DNA of 20,406 nt from Candidatus Omnitrophota bacterium (GTDB lineage Bacteria > Omnitrophota > JACPQZ01). How positions within the stretch are numbered: the stretch's first letter is position 1; the number at the start of each line of letters is the position of its first letter. The notes under the pieces are model-generated. The model saw only the letters and a program-made list of their open reading frames with translations. It had not been told where the DNA came from and did not search any database. A program made the position numbers and the translations under genes. The stretch covers positions 1-20,406 of the forward strand of contig JACPQZ010000044.1 in assembly GCA_016190205.1 (NCBI GenBank), written 5' to 3'. Below, in pieces: positions 7,249-13,424 of this stretch.

Positions 7249-8271
7249 ATGAAGGGCGTTCCTTATTTTGTTTCAAGCGGTCAAGAGCCGTTTCGCCCTG
7301 AACCCGCGGGCGCCCGCGACCGGACCCTTCGGGATGGGCAGTTGCTCGATGCGTATTCGGAGGCAGTGATTCATGCTACGGAGATGGTGTATCCTTCTGT
7401 GATAAAAATTGCTGCCCTGGTGAAGAGTCGCCGCGGGACTACCCGGCTCGGCGGGGGATCAGGATTCATTTTCACGCCCGACGGGTTCATCTTAACGAAT
7501 AGCCACGTGGTCCATGACGCGGCGGGTGTCGAAGTGAAACTTGGAGACGGGCGGACCTTCCTGGCCGATTTGATCGGGGACGATCCCGAAACCGATTTGG
7601 CCGTGCTCCGGATTAACGGCTCTGGGTTTCCCTATTCGTCTCTGGGCGATTCCAAAATTCTCAAGGTCGGCCAGCTTGTGATTGCGATCGGCAACCCGTA
7701 CGGCTTCCAATGCACGGTGACCGCGGGCGTGATCAGCGCACTCGGCCGTTCGATCCGGTCACAAAACGGCAGGTTGATAGACAATATTATTCAAACGGAC
7801 GCGGCCTTAAATCCCGGAAATTCCGGCGGGCCTTTAGTTTCATCGCTCGGGGAAGTGATCGGCGTAAATACCGCCATCATTCTGCCGGCACAGGGAATTT
7901 GTTTTGCGATTCCGAGCCAGACGGCCAAATATGTTGCCTCCCTTTTGATCAAAGAAGGCAGGATTCGAAGAGCGTTTATCGGCATCGGAGGGCAGAATGT
8001 CGAGCTTCCCCAGCAGCTGGTCCGCTCCCATGACCTGGCCGTTTCGAGCGGTATCCTGGTGATTACGGTTGAGCCCGGAAGTCCGGCCGAGCGCGCGGGC
8101 TTACGTGAAGGCGATATTCTCGTCGCCTACGATGAGCAGCCTGTCCCCGGCATCGATGAGCTCCACCAGCTCTTGACGGGAAGCCAAATCGGACTTGAGA
8201 CATCCGTCACCGTCATCCGCCACAGGGAAAAACATAACCTTGTGATCATTCCCCGGGAATCGCCACAATAA
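7249..8271 (+). CDS. HtrA/DegP-type trypsin-like serine protease with one PDZ domain, no signal peptide
   Basis: A 340-residue protein with a complete catalytic triad: H86 in LTNSHVV, D116 in ETDLAVLR and S192 in NPGNSGGPL. The protease domain spans about residues 45-235 and a single PDZ domain about 245-335 (GILVITVEPGSPAERAGLREGDILVAY). Family members cleave misfolded or unanchored proteins, usually in the periplasm. The N-terminus (MKGVPYFVSSGQEPFRPEP) has no hydrophobic segment, and no in-frame upstream extension restores one, so a cytoplasmic location is predicted. Promoter and Shine-Dalgarno are strong and independent. Cytoplasmic HtrA-like proteins are known in several lineages; substrates here are unknown. 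Confidence 0.9.
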   Translation: MKGVPYFVSSGQEPFRPEPAGARDRTLRDGQLLDAYSEAVIHATEMVYPSVIKIAALVKSRRGTTRLGGGSGFIFTPDGFILTNSHVVHDAAGVEVKLGDGRTFLADLIGDDPETDLAVLRINGSGFPYSSLGDSKILKVGQLVIAIGNPYGFQCTVTAGVISALGRSIRSQNGRLIDNIIQTDAALNPGNSGGPLVSSLGEVIGVNTAIILPAQGICFAIPSQTAKYVASLLIKEGRIRRAFIGIGGQNVELPQQLVRSHDLAVSSGILVITVEPGSPAERAGLREGDILVAYDEQPVPGIDELHQLLTGSQIGLETSVTVIRHREKHNLVIIPRESPQ

Positions 8272-8351
8272 CGAAGTCAAGCCGGGTCTTTCCCAAAGTC
8301 GTTTGCATTGTTTAGATGTGAACTCTGTTACAAATCTATAAGGAGTAGAAT

Positions 8352-8966
8352 ATGCGTCGAATCATTGAGGGTGTGGTATCAGGATTTCTCATACTGGGCG
8401 TGGGCCTGGCACAAGGGGAAGAGGTGAAGACGGCACAGGTTCCCGTGCCAACAATGGAAGAAGCCATGAGGGTTGCGATGGAAAAGGGGAGTCCGGGCGA
8501 GGCCCACAAAGCGCTCGAGCCGCTCGTCGGCAACTGGAGCTACACGGCGACCATGTGGATGGCGCCTGAGGCGGAACCCAAGACCATGTCAGGCACGGCG
8601 GCCCATAGTCTCATTTTCGGCGGCCGGTTCCTCAAACAGGAAACGCACGGCGCGATGGAGGGCTTTCCGCCCTTTGAGGGCTTGGGCTTCACGGGCTACG
8701 ATAATATGCGGAAAGAGTATCAAACTGTATGGATCGACAGCATGAACACCGCGCTCATCACCGCCACGGGTCAGTACGACGCGGCGGCGAAGAAGCTCAC
8801 CCAGTCAGGCGACTTTAGCTGCCCGGTAACGGGCGAGACGCACCACAAGTTCCGCGACACCTGGACGATCGTCGACGAAAACCAAGCGACCTACGAAAGC
8901 TATTCCTGGACTCCAGATGGTAAAGAGTACAAAGGGATGGAGATTCAGTACACGCGCACGCAATAA
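8352..8966 (+). CDS. Secreted DUF1579-family protein
   Basis: A 204-residue protein starting 6 nt after AAGGAG (8340-8345). The N-terminus has a signal peptide (MRRIIEGVVSGFLILGVGLA, cleavage near residues 20-22). The body matches DUF1579: LEPLVGNWSYTATMWMAPEAEP, GRFLKQETHG, PFEGLGFTGYDNMRKEYQTVWIDSM (split by family motif), and DTWTIVDENQATYESY. The family is a lipocalin-like beta-barrel predicted from sequence and has no established biochemical function. No clear promoter was found: TTGCAT at 8303 and a poor -10 near 8326 are weak. It is widespread in soil and aquatic bacteria and probably belongs to the accessory set here. Confidence 0.82.
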   Translation: MRRIIEGVVSGFLILGVGLAQGEEVKTAQVPVPTMEEAMRVAMEKGSPGEAHKALEPLVGNWSYTATMWMAPEAEPKTMSGTAAHSLIFGGRFLKQETHGAMEGFPPFEGLGFTGYDNMRKEYQTVWIDSMNTALITATGQYDAAAKKLTQSGDFSCPVTGETHHKFRDTWTIVDENQATYESYSWTPDGKEYKGMEIQYTRTQ

Positions 8967-8996
8967 GCCAACCTGGGGTGCTGCTCTTTGCCGGTA

Positions 8997-9005
8997 TGAT
9001 ATAAT
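8997..9005 (+). promoter_or_regulatory. Extended -10 promoter for the toxin-antitoxin operon
   Basis: TGATATAAT is a perfect TATAAT (9000-9005) with a TGn extension and no recognisable -35. It lies 34 nt before the antitoxin start, which has AGGAG at 9026-9030 with 8 nt spacing. The short leader fits autorepression by the antitoxin, which is inference. Confidence 0.6.
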
Positions 9006-9038
9006 TATTCCAGAATCAACAGCGTAGGAGTAAAAACC

Positions 9039-9236
9039 GTGACCATTCGGGATATTGAGAGGGCAGTAACCAAGTTGCCCCAACAAAAGCTGGTAGCTTT
9101 CCGAGCGTGGTTCTACAACTTTGATGCGAAGGCGTGGGATAAGCAGTTCAAAGAGGATAGCTCATCGGGCAAGCTCGACAAGCTTGCCGACCGGGCCATT
9201 GATGATTTCAATAATGGCCATTGCAAAGAATTATGA
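9039..9236 (+). CDS. Antitoxin of a type II toxin-antitoxin pair
   Basis: A 65-residue acidic protein starting at GTG 9039. The first half (TIRDIERAVTKLPQQKLVAFRAWF) and the second (AWDKQFKEDSSSGKLDKLADRAIDDF) follow a pattern I recognise from short antitoxins next to RelE-like toxins: a helical N-terminal part with 'LP...L..FR.WF' and a C-terminal toxin-wrapping tail containing 'W...F..D...GKLD.L...A'. No helix-turn-helix is obvious. The stop overlaps the toxin start by ATGA, the usual arrangement. It is expected to neutralise the toxin by binding and perhaps to repress the operon. Confidence 0.8.
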   Translation: MTIRDIERAVTKLPQQKLVAFRAWFYNFDAKAWDKQFKEDSSSGKLDKLADRAIDDFNNGHCKEL

Positions 9237-9487
9237 GGCATTTTGCCAGCACCTCTTTTTGGAAACAGTACGACAAGCTGCCTAAAAATCTTCAGAAGAT
9301 AGCCGATCAGAAGTTCGAGTTGCTGAAAAAGACGCCCCACCATCCCTCACTCCATCTCAAGAAAGTCGGGAGATATTGGTCTGCCAGAGTCAGCATAAAA
9401 CATCGGGCATTGGCTGTTGAGCACGAAGGCAACCTGGTGTGGTTTTGGATCGGAACGCATGCGGAATATGATGGGTTGTTGAAATAA
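9233..9487 (+). CDS. RelE/ParE-superfamily toxin
   Basis: An 84-residue protein from ATG 9233, which overlaps the antitoxin stop; TTG 9221 is a less likely start. The sequence contains FWKQYDKLPKNLQKIADQKFELL, written as one helical hairpin, then LHLKKVGRYWSARVSIKHRALAVE and FWIGTHAEYDGLL: the two-helix plus four-strand layout of RelE-type mRNA interferases. The beta-strand Arg/His residues (SARVSIKHRAL) and the final IGTHAEYD motif are kept, so the toxin looks intact. The expected activity is ribosome-dependent mRNA cleavage, but ParE-like gyrase poisoning cannot be excluded from sequence. Confidence 0.85.
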   Translation: MRHFASTSFWKQYDKLPKNLQKIADQKFELLKKTPHHPSLHLKKVGRYWSARVSIKHRALAVEHEGNLVWFWIGTHAEYDGLLK

Positions 9488-9491
9488 TTTC

Positions 9492-9541
9492 CAAATGTGC
9501 CAGGTTTCGCTTGAGCCCGGCACATTTGTACCAGGTACCGC
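9492..9541 (+). repeat. REP-like hairpin plus a fragment of the manC palindrome
   Basis: CAAATGTGCC (9492-9501) and GGCACATTTG (9519-9528) are perfect 10-bp arms around a 17-nt loop. Immediately after, GTACCAGGTACCGC (9528-9541) matches 14 bases of the palindrome inside manC on the opposite strand. There is no T-run, so an intrinsic terminator is unlikely. It lies in the gap after the toxin gene. Confidence 0.65.
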
Positions 9542-9571
9542 TCTACGGAACATATCTCGGGTGCGGATGCG

Positions 9572-9599
9572 TTGCATGTCATCTTGAAAAGGGTAAAAT
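9572..9599 (+). promoter_or_regulatory. Probable promoter for the SRPBCC gene
   Basis: TTGCAT (9572-9577) and TAAAAT (9594-9599) are 16 nt apart. GAGG at 9606-9609 gives a Shine-Dalgarno 6 nt before ATG 9616. This supports the internal ATG over the more upstream TTG 9511, whose extra residues would be translated from the REP-like hairpin. Confidence 0.45.
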
Positions 9600-9615
9600 A
9601 AAAAAGAGGTCGGCT

Positions 9616-10104
9616 ATGACAACCAAAACAGCAGAAACGAACGCGAAAAAGACGGCAGCCACAGGCACCGTCCGGTTTCACCGGGTGCTCAAGGCGCCGC
9701 CGGAGCGCATCTATAAGGCGGTGCTCGACCCGGCGGCGAATTGTAAGTGGCTTTCGCCGTACGGCTACACCTGCACGGTGCACCACATCGACGCCAAAGT
9801 CGGTGGCACCTTCAAGATGTCTTTCACGAACTTCTCCACCGGCACAACCCAGGCCTTCGGCGGCAAGTACCTCGAGCTGAAGCCCGGCGAGCGCATCGTC
9901 GCAACCGACGCGTTCGACGATCCCAATCTGCCCGGGGAAATTCGGACCACCTACACGTTCACCAAAGTCATGGTCGGCACGGAGGTGAATATCGTGCAGG
10001 AAGGGATCCCCGCGGCGATTCCTCCGGAAGCCTGCTATCTCGGCTGGCAAGAGTCGCTGGAGCAGCTTGCCAAGCTCGTCGAGCCCGAAATTCCCGATCA
10101 ATAA
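9616..10104 (+). CDS. SRPBCC-fold protein (AHSA1/START-like)
   Basis: The product is 162 residues from ATG 9616. The pattern is typical of the AHSA1 branch of the START/Bet v1-like fold: TVRFHRVLKAPPERIYKAVLDP (first strand and helix), KWLSPYGYTCTVHHIDAKVGGTFKMSF, GGKYLELKPGERIVATDAF, and the C-terminal helix CYLGWQESLEQLAKLVE. These proteins form a hydrophobic cavity and bind small lipophilic ligands or act as co-chaperone-like domains; no specific function can be inferred. The first 18 residues (Lys/Thr/Ala-rich) look like a disordered extension. It stands alone between repeats and is probably part of the accessory stretch. Confidence 0.85.
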   Translation: MTTKTAETNAKKTAATGTVRFHRVLKAPPERIYKAVLDPAANCKWLSPYGYTCTVHHIDAKVGGTFKMSFTNFSTGTTQAFGGKYLELKPGERIVATDAFDDPNLPGEIRTTYTFTKVMVGTEVNIVQEGIPAAIPPEACYLGWQESLEQLAKLVEPEIPDQ

Positions 10105-10147
10105 AAAATAAACCTACTTTTATTGAGTGTGAAAAAACATTTGAATG

Positions 10148-10172
10148 GGGGTCAGGTCTTGCATTATCACAT
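10148..10172 (+). repeat. Left inverted end of the RAYT element
   Basis: A 25-nt terminus, perfectly complementary to 11048-11072. It is preceded by one further G. A variant with one mismatch occurs at 1663-1687. The transposase start follows 21 nt downstream without a recognisable Shine-Dalgarno. Confidence 0.9.
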
Positions 10173-10193
10173 TCCCTCTGTTAGAATTCCCCC

Positions 10194-11048
10194 ATGTCGC
10201 GTCCCCTCCGAGTGGAATTCCCCGGTGCGGTTTATCACGTCACAAGCCGGGGAAACGCCCGCCAGCCGGTCTATCGTGACCCCGCCGACCGGCAGACGTT
10301 TCTCGATGTACTCACCCAGGTCGTAGACCGCCATCGCTGGTTGTGTCATGCCTATTGCCTGATGGGCAATCATTATCACCTGCTCATCGAGACCCTGGAT
10401 GCCAGCCTCGCGGCAGGCATGCGCCAACTCAACGGGGTCTACACCCAGCGTTTCAACCGCCGGCATGAGCGCGTGGGCCACCTGTTTCAGGGACGGTATA
10501 AAGCCATACTGGTCGAGAAGGAAGCCCATCTCCTGGAGCTCTGTCGTTACGTGGTGCTCAACCCGGTACGCGCCCATCTGGTCACTGACCCATTGAAATG
10601 GACCTGGTCAAGCTTCGGGGCCACGGTCGGGAAAGCGCCAAAGCCCCCGTGGCTTACGACCGATTGGGTCTTGGCCCAGTTTGAAGGGGAAAGGCGCGCC
10701 GCTCAACAGCTTTACCACTCGTTCGTTAGGGAGGGTCTCGGGGCGGCATCTCCCTGGGAGAGGCTGCGCGGGCAGATCTACCTGGGCTCCGAGGAGTTCC
10801 TAACGGAAGTTAAAAAGGAAGACCGTCTGGATGAGGTGCCTTTTGAGCAGCAGCAGCCCCTGCGTCCGCCCTTAAAAGAACTTTTTTCCGCCCAGGGTGA
10901 GCGCACGCAGATCGCACTGAAGGCTTACAGGGACCATCGTTATAAGATGCAGGAGATTGCCCGTCACTTTGGAGTGCATTACACCACGGTAAGCCGGTGG
11001 GTGAGGGCCGGGGAAGAGGCGGTGGAGGAAAGTGGAAAAAGGGCCTGA
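10194..11048 (+). CDS. REP-associated tyrosine transposase (Y1_Tnp, HUH) with C-terminal HTH
   Basis: A 284-residue protein. Motifs in order: YHVTSRGN (H15), the HUH metal site GNHYHLLIE (H60, H62), GHLFQGRYKA, and the catalytic tyrosine helix CRYVVLNPVRAHLV (Y119). These are the RAYT/TnpA_REP hallmarks of an enzyme that nicks and joins single-stranded DNA at REP hairpins. The C-terminal third adds a helix-turn-helix (YKMQEIARHFGVHYTTVSRWVR, in two parts, about residues 245-270), seen in longer RAYTs and likely to recognise the element ends. The gene looks intact and potentially active. Its stop TGA (11046-11048) touches the first base of the right inverted end, and its 3' end overlaps the possible upstream GTG 11032 of miaB. 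Confidence 0.92.
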   Translation: MSRPLRVEFPGAVYHVTSRGNARQPVYRDPADRQTFLDVLTQVVDRHRWLCHAYCLMGNHYHLLIETLDASLAAGMRQLNGVYTQRFNRRHERVGHLFQGRYKAILVEKEAHLLELCRYVVLNPVRAHLVTDPLKWTWSSFGATVGKAPKPPWLTTDWVLAQFEGERRAAQQLYHSFVREGLGAASPWERLRGQIYLGSEEFLTEVKKEDRLDEVPFEQQQPLRPPLKELFSAQGERTQIALKAYRDHRYKMQEIARHFGVHYTTVSRWVRAGEEAVEESGKRA

Positions 11049-11072
11049 TGTGATAATGCAAGACCTGACCCC
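11048..11072 (+). repeat. Right inverted end of the RAYT element, overlapping the miaB start
   Basis: The exact reverse complement of the left end. It contains ATG 11056, the best candidate start for miaB. The preceding 15 bases (TGGAAAAAGGGCCTG) are also shared with the solo copy at 6841, so the mobile unit probably extends a little further in. Confidence 0.9.
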
Positions 11073-12387
11073 GAAGGTTTATTTGCAGACTTATGGATGT
11101 CAGATGAACAAACTCGACAGCGAGGTCATGCTGGGCCTGTTGGCCAAAGAGGGGTATCGCTGCGTTGGGCGGCCGGAGGAGGCCGACGTTATTCTCTATA
11201 ATACTTGTTCAGTGAGGGAGCACGCGGAAGACAAGGTCTGGAGCGAGCTGGGTTTCTTGCGAGCCCTCAAAAAAGAGCATCCGGAAAAGATCCTCGGCAT
11301 CACGGGCTGCATGGCGCAGAACGTGAAGGAGTTGGTTTTTAAACGCGCCCCGCATGTGGATCTCGTGGTGGGAACGGGTGAGGAACATCGCATTGCCGAG
11401 CTGATCGAGGGCATCCGGCAGGGAGAGCGACAGACGCTCGCGGTCGAGATTGACCACGGGCGCGCTCCTGACCCCGCCGTGTTTCAGACCACGCAGAGGG
11501 GGAGTCAGGTCAAGGCCTGGGTCGAGATCATGGCCGGGTGCGACCAGATGTGCGCCTACTGCGTAGTTCCCTTCACGCGGGGGCGCGAGCGCAGCCGACC
11601 GGCGAGGGACATCCTGGACGAGGTGAAGGGGCTCGCCGACCGCGGGTTTAAAGAGGTCACCCTCCTCGGACAGAATGTCAATGCCTACGGGCAGGATTTG
11701 GGGGGTGAGGAAGATTTTGCCGAGCTGCTGCATCAGCTCAATCAGCGTTCGGCCATATCCAGGATCAGGTTCCTTACGTCGCATCCCAATAATGCAACGT
11801 CCCGGCTCGCCCAGGTCATGGCCGAGGCAGAGCGAGTGTGCGAGCACCTTCATCTCCCCGTTCAGACGGGATCAGACCGGATCTTAAAACTCATGAACCG
11901 GGGCTATACCGTGGATGACTACCGCAGTCTGGTGGATGAATTCCGGAGCGCGGTTCCGGGCATCAGCATTACGACGGACTTGATCGTGGGTTTTCCGACA
12001 GAAACCGAAGAAGAGTTTGCCATGACCCTTGATCTTGTGCGGGAGCTTGAATTTGACTCCGCCTTCCTTTTTAAATATTCTCCGCGCAAGGGCACGGCGG
12101 CTTACTGGATGAGAGATGATGTCGAAGAAGAAATCAAAAAGAGGCGGCACCAGGAGATCCTGGCGCTTGTCCAGGAAATTTCCTTGAGAAAACACCGCGC
12201 CCAGGAGGGCAGTGAGGTCGAGATTCTGGTCGAGCGCCATGCGCGCAAAGGTCCGCAGACCTGGGTGGGCCGCGCCCGCGATTTTCGCAAGGTGGTTTTT
12301 AGAGGTGAGGGTTCGTACCTGGGTCGGTTCGTGAATGTGCGCATTACCGAGGGGAGGGTAGACCATCTACTTGGTACCCCGCAGTAA
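11056..12387 (+). CDS. miaB: MiaB tRNA-2-methylthio-N6-isopentenyladenosine synthase
   Basis: This radical-SAM enzyme adds a methylthio group to i6A37 of tRNAs reading U-initial codons. From ATG 11056 it has 443 residues, full length. The N-terminal domain has three cluster cysteines, C15 (TYGCQMN), C51 (NTCSV) and C85 (TGCMAQ). The radical-SAM site CDQMCAYC gives C162, C166 and C169. The C-terminal TRAM domain (EVEILVERHARKGPQTWVGRARD region) is present. The first six residues MQDLTP are encoded by the mobile-element end and KVYLQTYGCQMN is where family proteins normally begin, so the native ATG appears replaced. GTG 11032 is an alternative start. No well-spaced Shine-Dalgarno precedes ATG 11056. 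miaA, which makes the substrate, lies two genes downstream. Confidence 0.93.
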   Translation: MQDLTPKVYLQTYGCQMNKLDSEVMLGLLAKEGYRCVGRPEEADVILYNTCSVREHAEDKVWSELGFLRALKKEHPEKILGITGCMAQNVKELVFKRAPHVDLVVGTGEEHRIAELIEGIRQGERQTLAVEIDHGRAPDPAVFQTTQRGSQVKAWVEIMAGCDQMCAYCVVPFTRGRERSRPARDILDEVKGLADRGFKEVTLLGQNVNAYGQDLGGEEDFAELLHQLNQRSAISRIRFLTSHPNNATSRLAQVMAEAERVCEHLHLPVQTGSDRILKLMNRGYTVDDYRSLVDEFRSAVPGISITTDLIVGFPTETEEEFAMTLDLVRELEFDSAFLFKYSPRKGTAAYWMRDDVEEEIKKRRHQEILALVQEISLRKHRAQEGSEVEILVERHARKGPQTWVGRARDFRKVVFRGEGSYLGRFVNVRITEGRVDHLLGTPQ

Positions 12388-13222
12388 AGTCGCTCTTGTT
12401 GGGTTTTTCCTCGCGCTCACCTGGCTTGCGCTGGGTGCTCCGGATAAGGCCTTTTCCTACAAAAGCTCCGTCGGCGGACGCGAGGAACGCGCGGAGCGAA
12501 AAGAGAAAGGAAGCAAGGGCGCCCGCGCCCTCTACGCGCGCGTGCATCAGGCGTATCTGGCCGGGGATTTTAAACGGGTTGTCGAAGAAGCCAATCTTTA
12601 TCTGGAGCGCGATGCGCGCGATCGCCGCGCGGATGAGGTGCTCCACCTGCGCGCCTTGGCGCGTCTTTCGAACGGCGAGACCCGTCTCGCGCGCGAGGAT
12701 CTACTGCACCTAAAGGATTTTTACCCCAAGAGCGGGCGCCGGGACCAGGTCTATCTGGATCTCGGGCAGTGTTATGCGCTGGAGGGAGAGAATGGCCAGG
12801 CCATCAATATTTGGAAGCAGGGTTTGCTCGAGCACCCTTCCACTCCCTACCGGGTTCTTTATCTGGACCGCCTCGCCCGCGCGCATGCAACCCGCGGAGA
12901 ATTTAGCGAGGCCCGCCGCTATTTTGAAGAGGTCACGCGGGTCAATCCGCAGAGCGCCGAGGCGCTTAAGGCGCGCAAGCTCCTTCAGGAGAACGAACTT
13001 TATTTTACCGTGCAGGTGGGATCTTTTTCGCAGGCAAACAACGCCAACAAGCTCATCGAGGAGCTCAGGGCGCTCGGTGTAGATCCCGAGCTGTCAACGG
13101 TCGCGCGCGGCTCCCGCACGCTCTACCGCGTCCGTGTAGGGCGCTTTGACGCACGGACCGACGCAGAGCGCCTCGCCTCCCGCCTCCGGCGCCAAGGATA
13201 TTTGACAAAAATATTTCCATAA
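12371..13222 (+). CDS. Exported TPR-SPOR domain protein
   Basis: A 283-residue protein from TTG 12371, overlapping miaB by 17 nt in another frame; GGGAGG at 12352-12357 is 13 nt upstream, rather long. A signal peptide or anchor is clear (VALVGFFLALTWLALGAPD, residues 7-25). Residues about 50-200 are TPR-like helical repeats (LYARVHQAYLAGDFKRVVEEANLYL, in pairs; YLDLGQCYALEGENGQAINIW; LARAHATRGEFSEARRYFEEV). The C-terminal SPOR domain, about 208-283, reads YFTVQVGSFSQANNANKLIEEL and LYRVRVGRFDARTDAERLASRL. SPOR domains bind denuded septal peptidoglycan, so a role in envelope or division-site maintenance is likely. Two adjacent stops (TAATAG) precede the heptamer arrays. Confidence 0.85.
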   Translation: MVPRSKVALVGFFLALTWLALGAPDKAFSYKSSVGGREERAERKEKGSKGARALYARVHQAYLAGDFKRVVEEANLYLERDARDRRADEVLHLRALARLSNGETRLAREDLLHLKDFYPKSGRRDQVYLDLGQCYALEGENGQAINIWKQGLLEHPSTPYRVLYLDRLARAHATRGEFSEARRYFEEVTRVNPQSAEALKARKLLQENELYFTVQVGSFSQANNANKLIEELRALGVDPELSTVARGSRTLYRVRVGRFDARTDAERLASRLRRQGYLTKIFP

Positions 13223-13231
13223 TAGCAAGAA

Positions 13232-13284
13232 ACCAGAAACCAGTAACCAGTTACCAGATAGATACCAGAAACCAGATACCAGGT
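13232..13284 (+). repeat. Heptamer array, left arm (ACCAGNN units)
   Basis: Seven units of consensus ACCAGNN (e.g. ACCAGAA, ACCAGTA, ACCAGTT) run in strict 7-nt phase, broken once by AGAT at 13260-13263. They follow directly after the SPOR gene. The reverse-complement consensus is that of the right arm at 13357-13415. Confidence 0.9.
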
Positions 13285-13288
13285 CCGT

Positions 13289-13344
13289 ACTTCGAACTTC
13301 GAACATCGACCTTCGAAGTCCGCAGTTCGAGGTTCGATGTCCGA
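13289..13344 (+). repeat. Heptamer array, centre (NNTTCGA units)
   Basis: Eight uninterrupted units in exact 7-nt phase: ACTTCGA twice, ACATCGA, CCTTCGA, AGTCCGC, AGTTCGA, GGTTCGA, TGTCCGA. Because TTCGA-type cores are near-palindromic, the array is partly self-complementary and could cap the hairpin formed by the flanking arms. Confidence 0.9.
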
Positions 13345-13356
13345 TCGTCTGTTTCG

Positions 13357-13415
13357 TCTGGTTTCTGGTATCTGGTATCTGGTCTCTTCTGGTTTCTGGA
13401 AACTGGTATCTGGTT
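13357..13415 (+). repeat. Heptamer array, right arm (WCTGGNN units)
   Basis: Eight units such as TCTGGTT, TCTGGTA and ACTGGTA, broken once by a 3-nt TCT at 13385-13387. They are the inverted counterpart of the ACCAGNN array, so the three arrays together could form a stem-loop of about 180 nt just upstream of miaA (ATG 13425). Confidence 0.9.
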
Positions 13416-13424
13416 ACTTAGGAC

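Larger units (their letters stand above)
10148..11072 (+). mobile_element. RAYT (REPtron-like) element with perfect 25-bp inverted ends
   Basis: The 25-nt sequence at 10148-10172 (starting GGGGTCAGGTCTTGCA) is the exact reverse complement of 11048-11072. Between them lies a single HUH/Y1 transposase gene. RAYTs flanked by inverted REP sequences are known as REPtrons. HUH elements usually have subterminal hairpins and not long identical inverted ends, so this layout is notable. No target duplication is visible, as expected for single-strand HUH chemistry. The right end abuts miaB, whose reading frame begins inside it. Confidence 0.85.

Noticed and set aside
8303-8331. Promoter upstream of the DUF1579 gene
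   Set aside because: TTGCAT at 8303 is acceptable, but the -10 at 17 nt spacing (TGTTAC) matches poorly, so I did not list it as a feature.
9492-9528. Hairpin after the toxin gene as a rho-independent terminator
   Set aside because: The stem is good (10 bp) but the loop is 17 nt and no T-run follows; a dispersed REP-like repeat explains it better.
9511-9615. N-terminal extension of the SRPBCC protein from TTG 9511
   Set aside because: It would translate the hairpin repeat and the promoter region; ATG 9616 has a properly spaced GAGG and gives a family-typical length.
9307-10101. A 264-residue open frame on the - strand
   Set aside because: It lies opposite the toxin and SRPBCC genes, both with clear family motifs and Shine-Dalgarno sequences, and crosses the REP-like hairpin. 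Its protein has no recognisable domain; it is a GC-driven shadow.
13223-13424. CRISPR array between the SPOR gene and miaA
   Set aside because: Units are 7 nt without spacers, and the orientation inverts. No cas gene is present.
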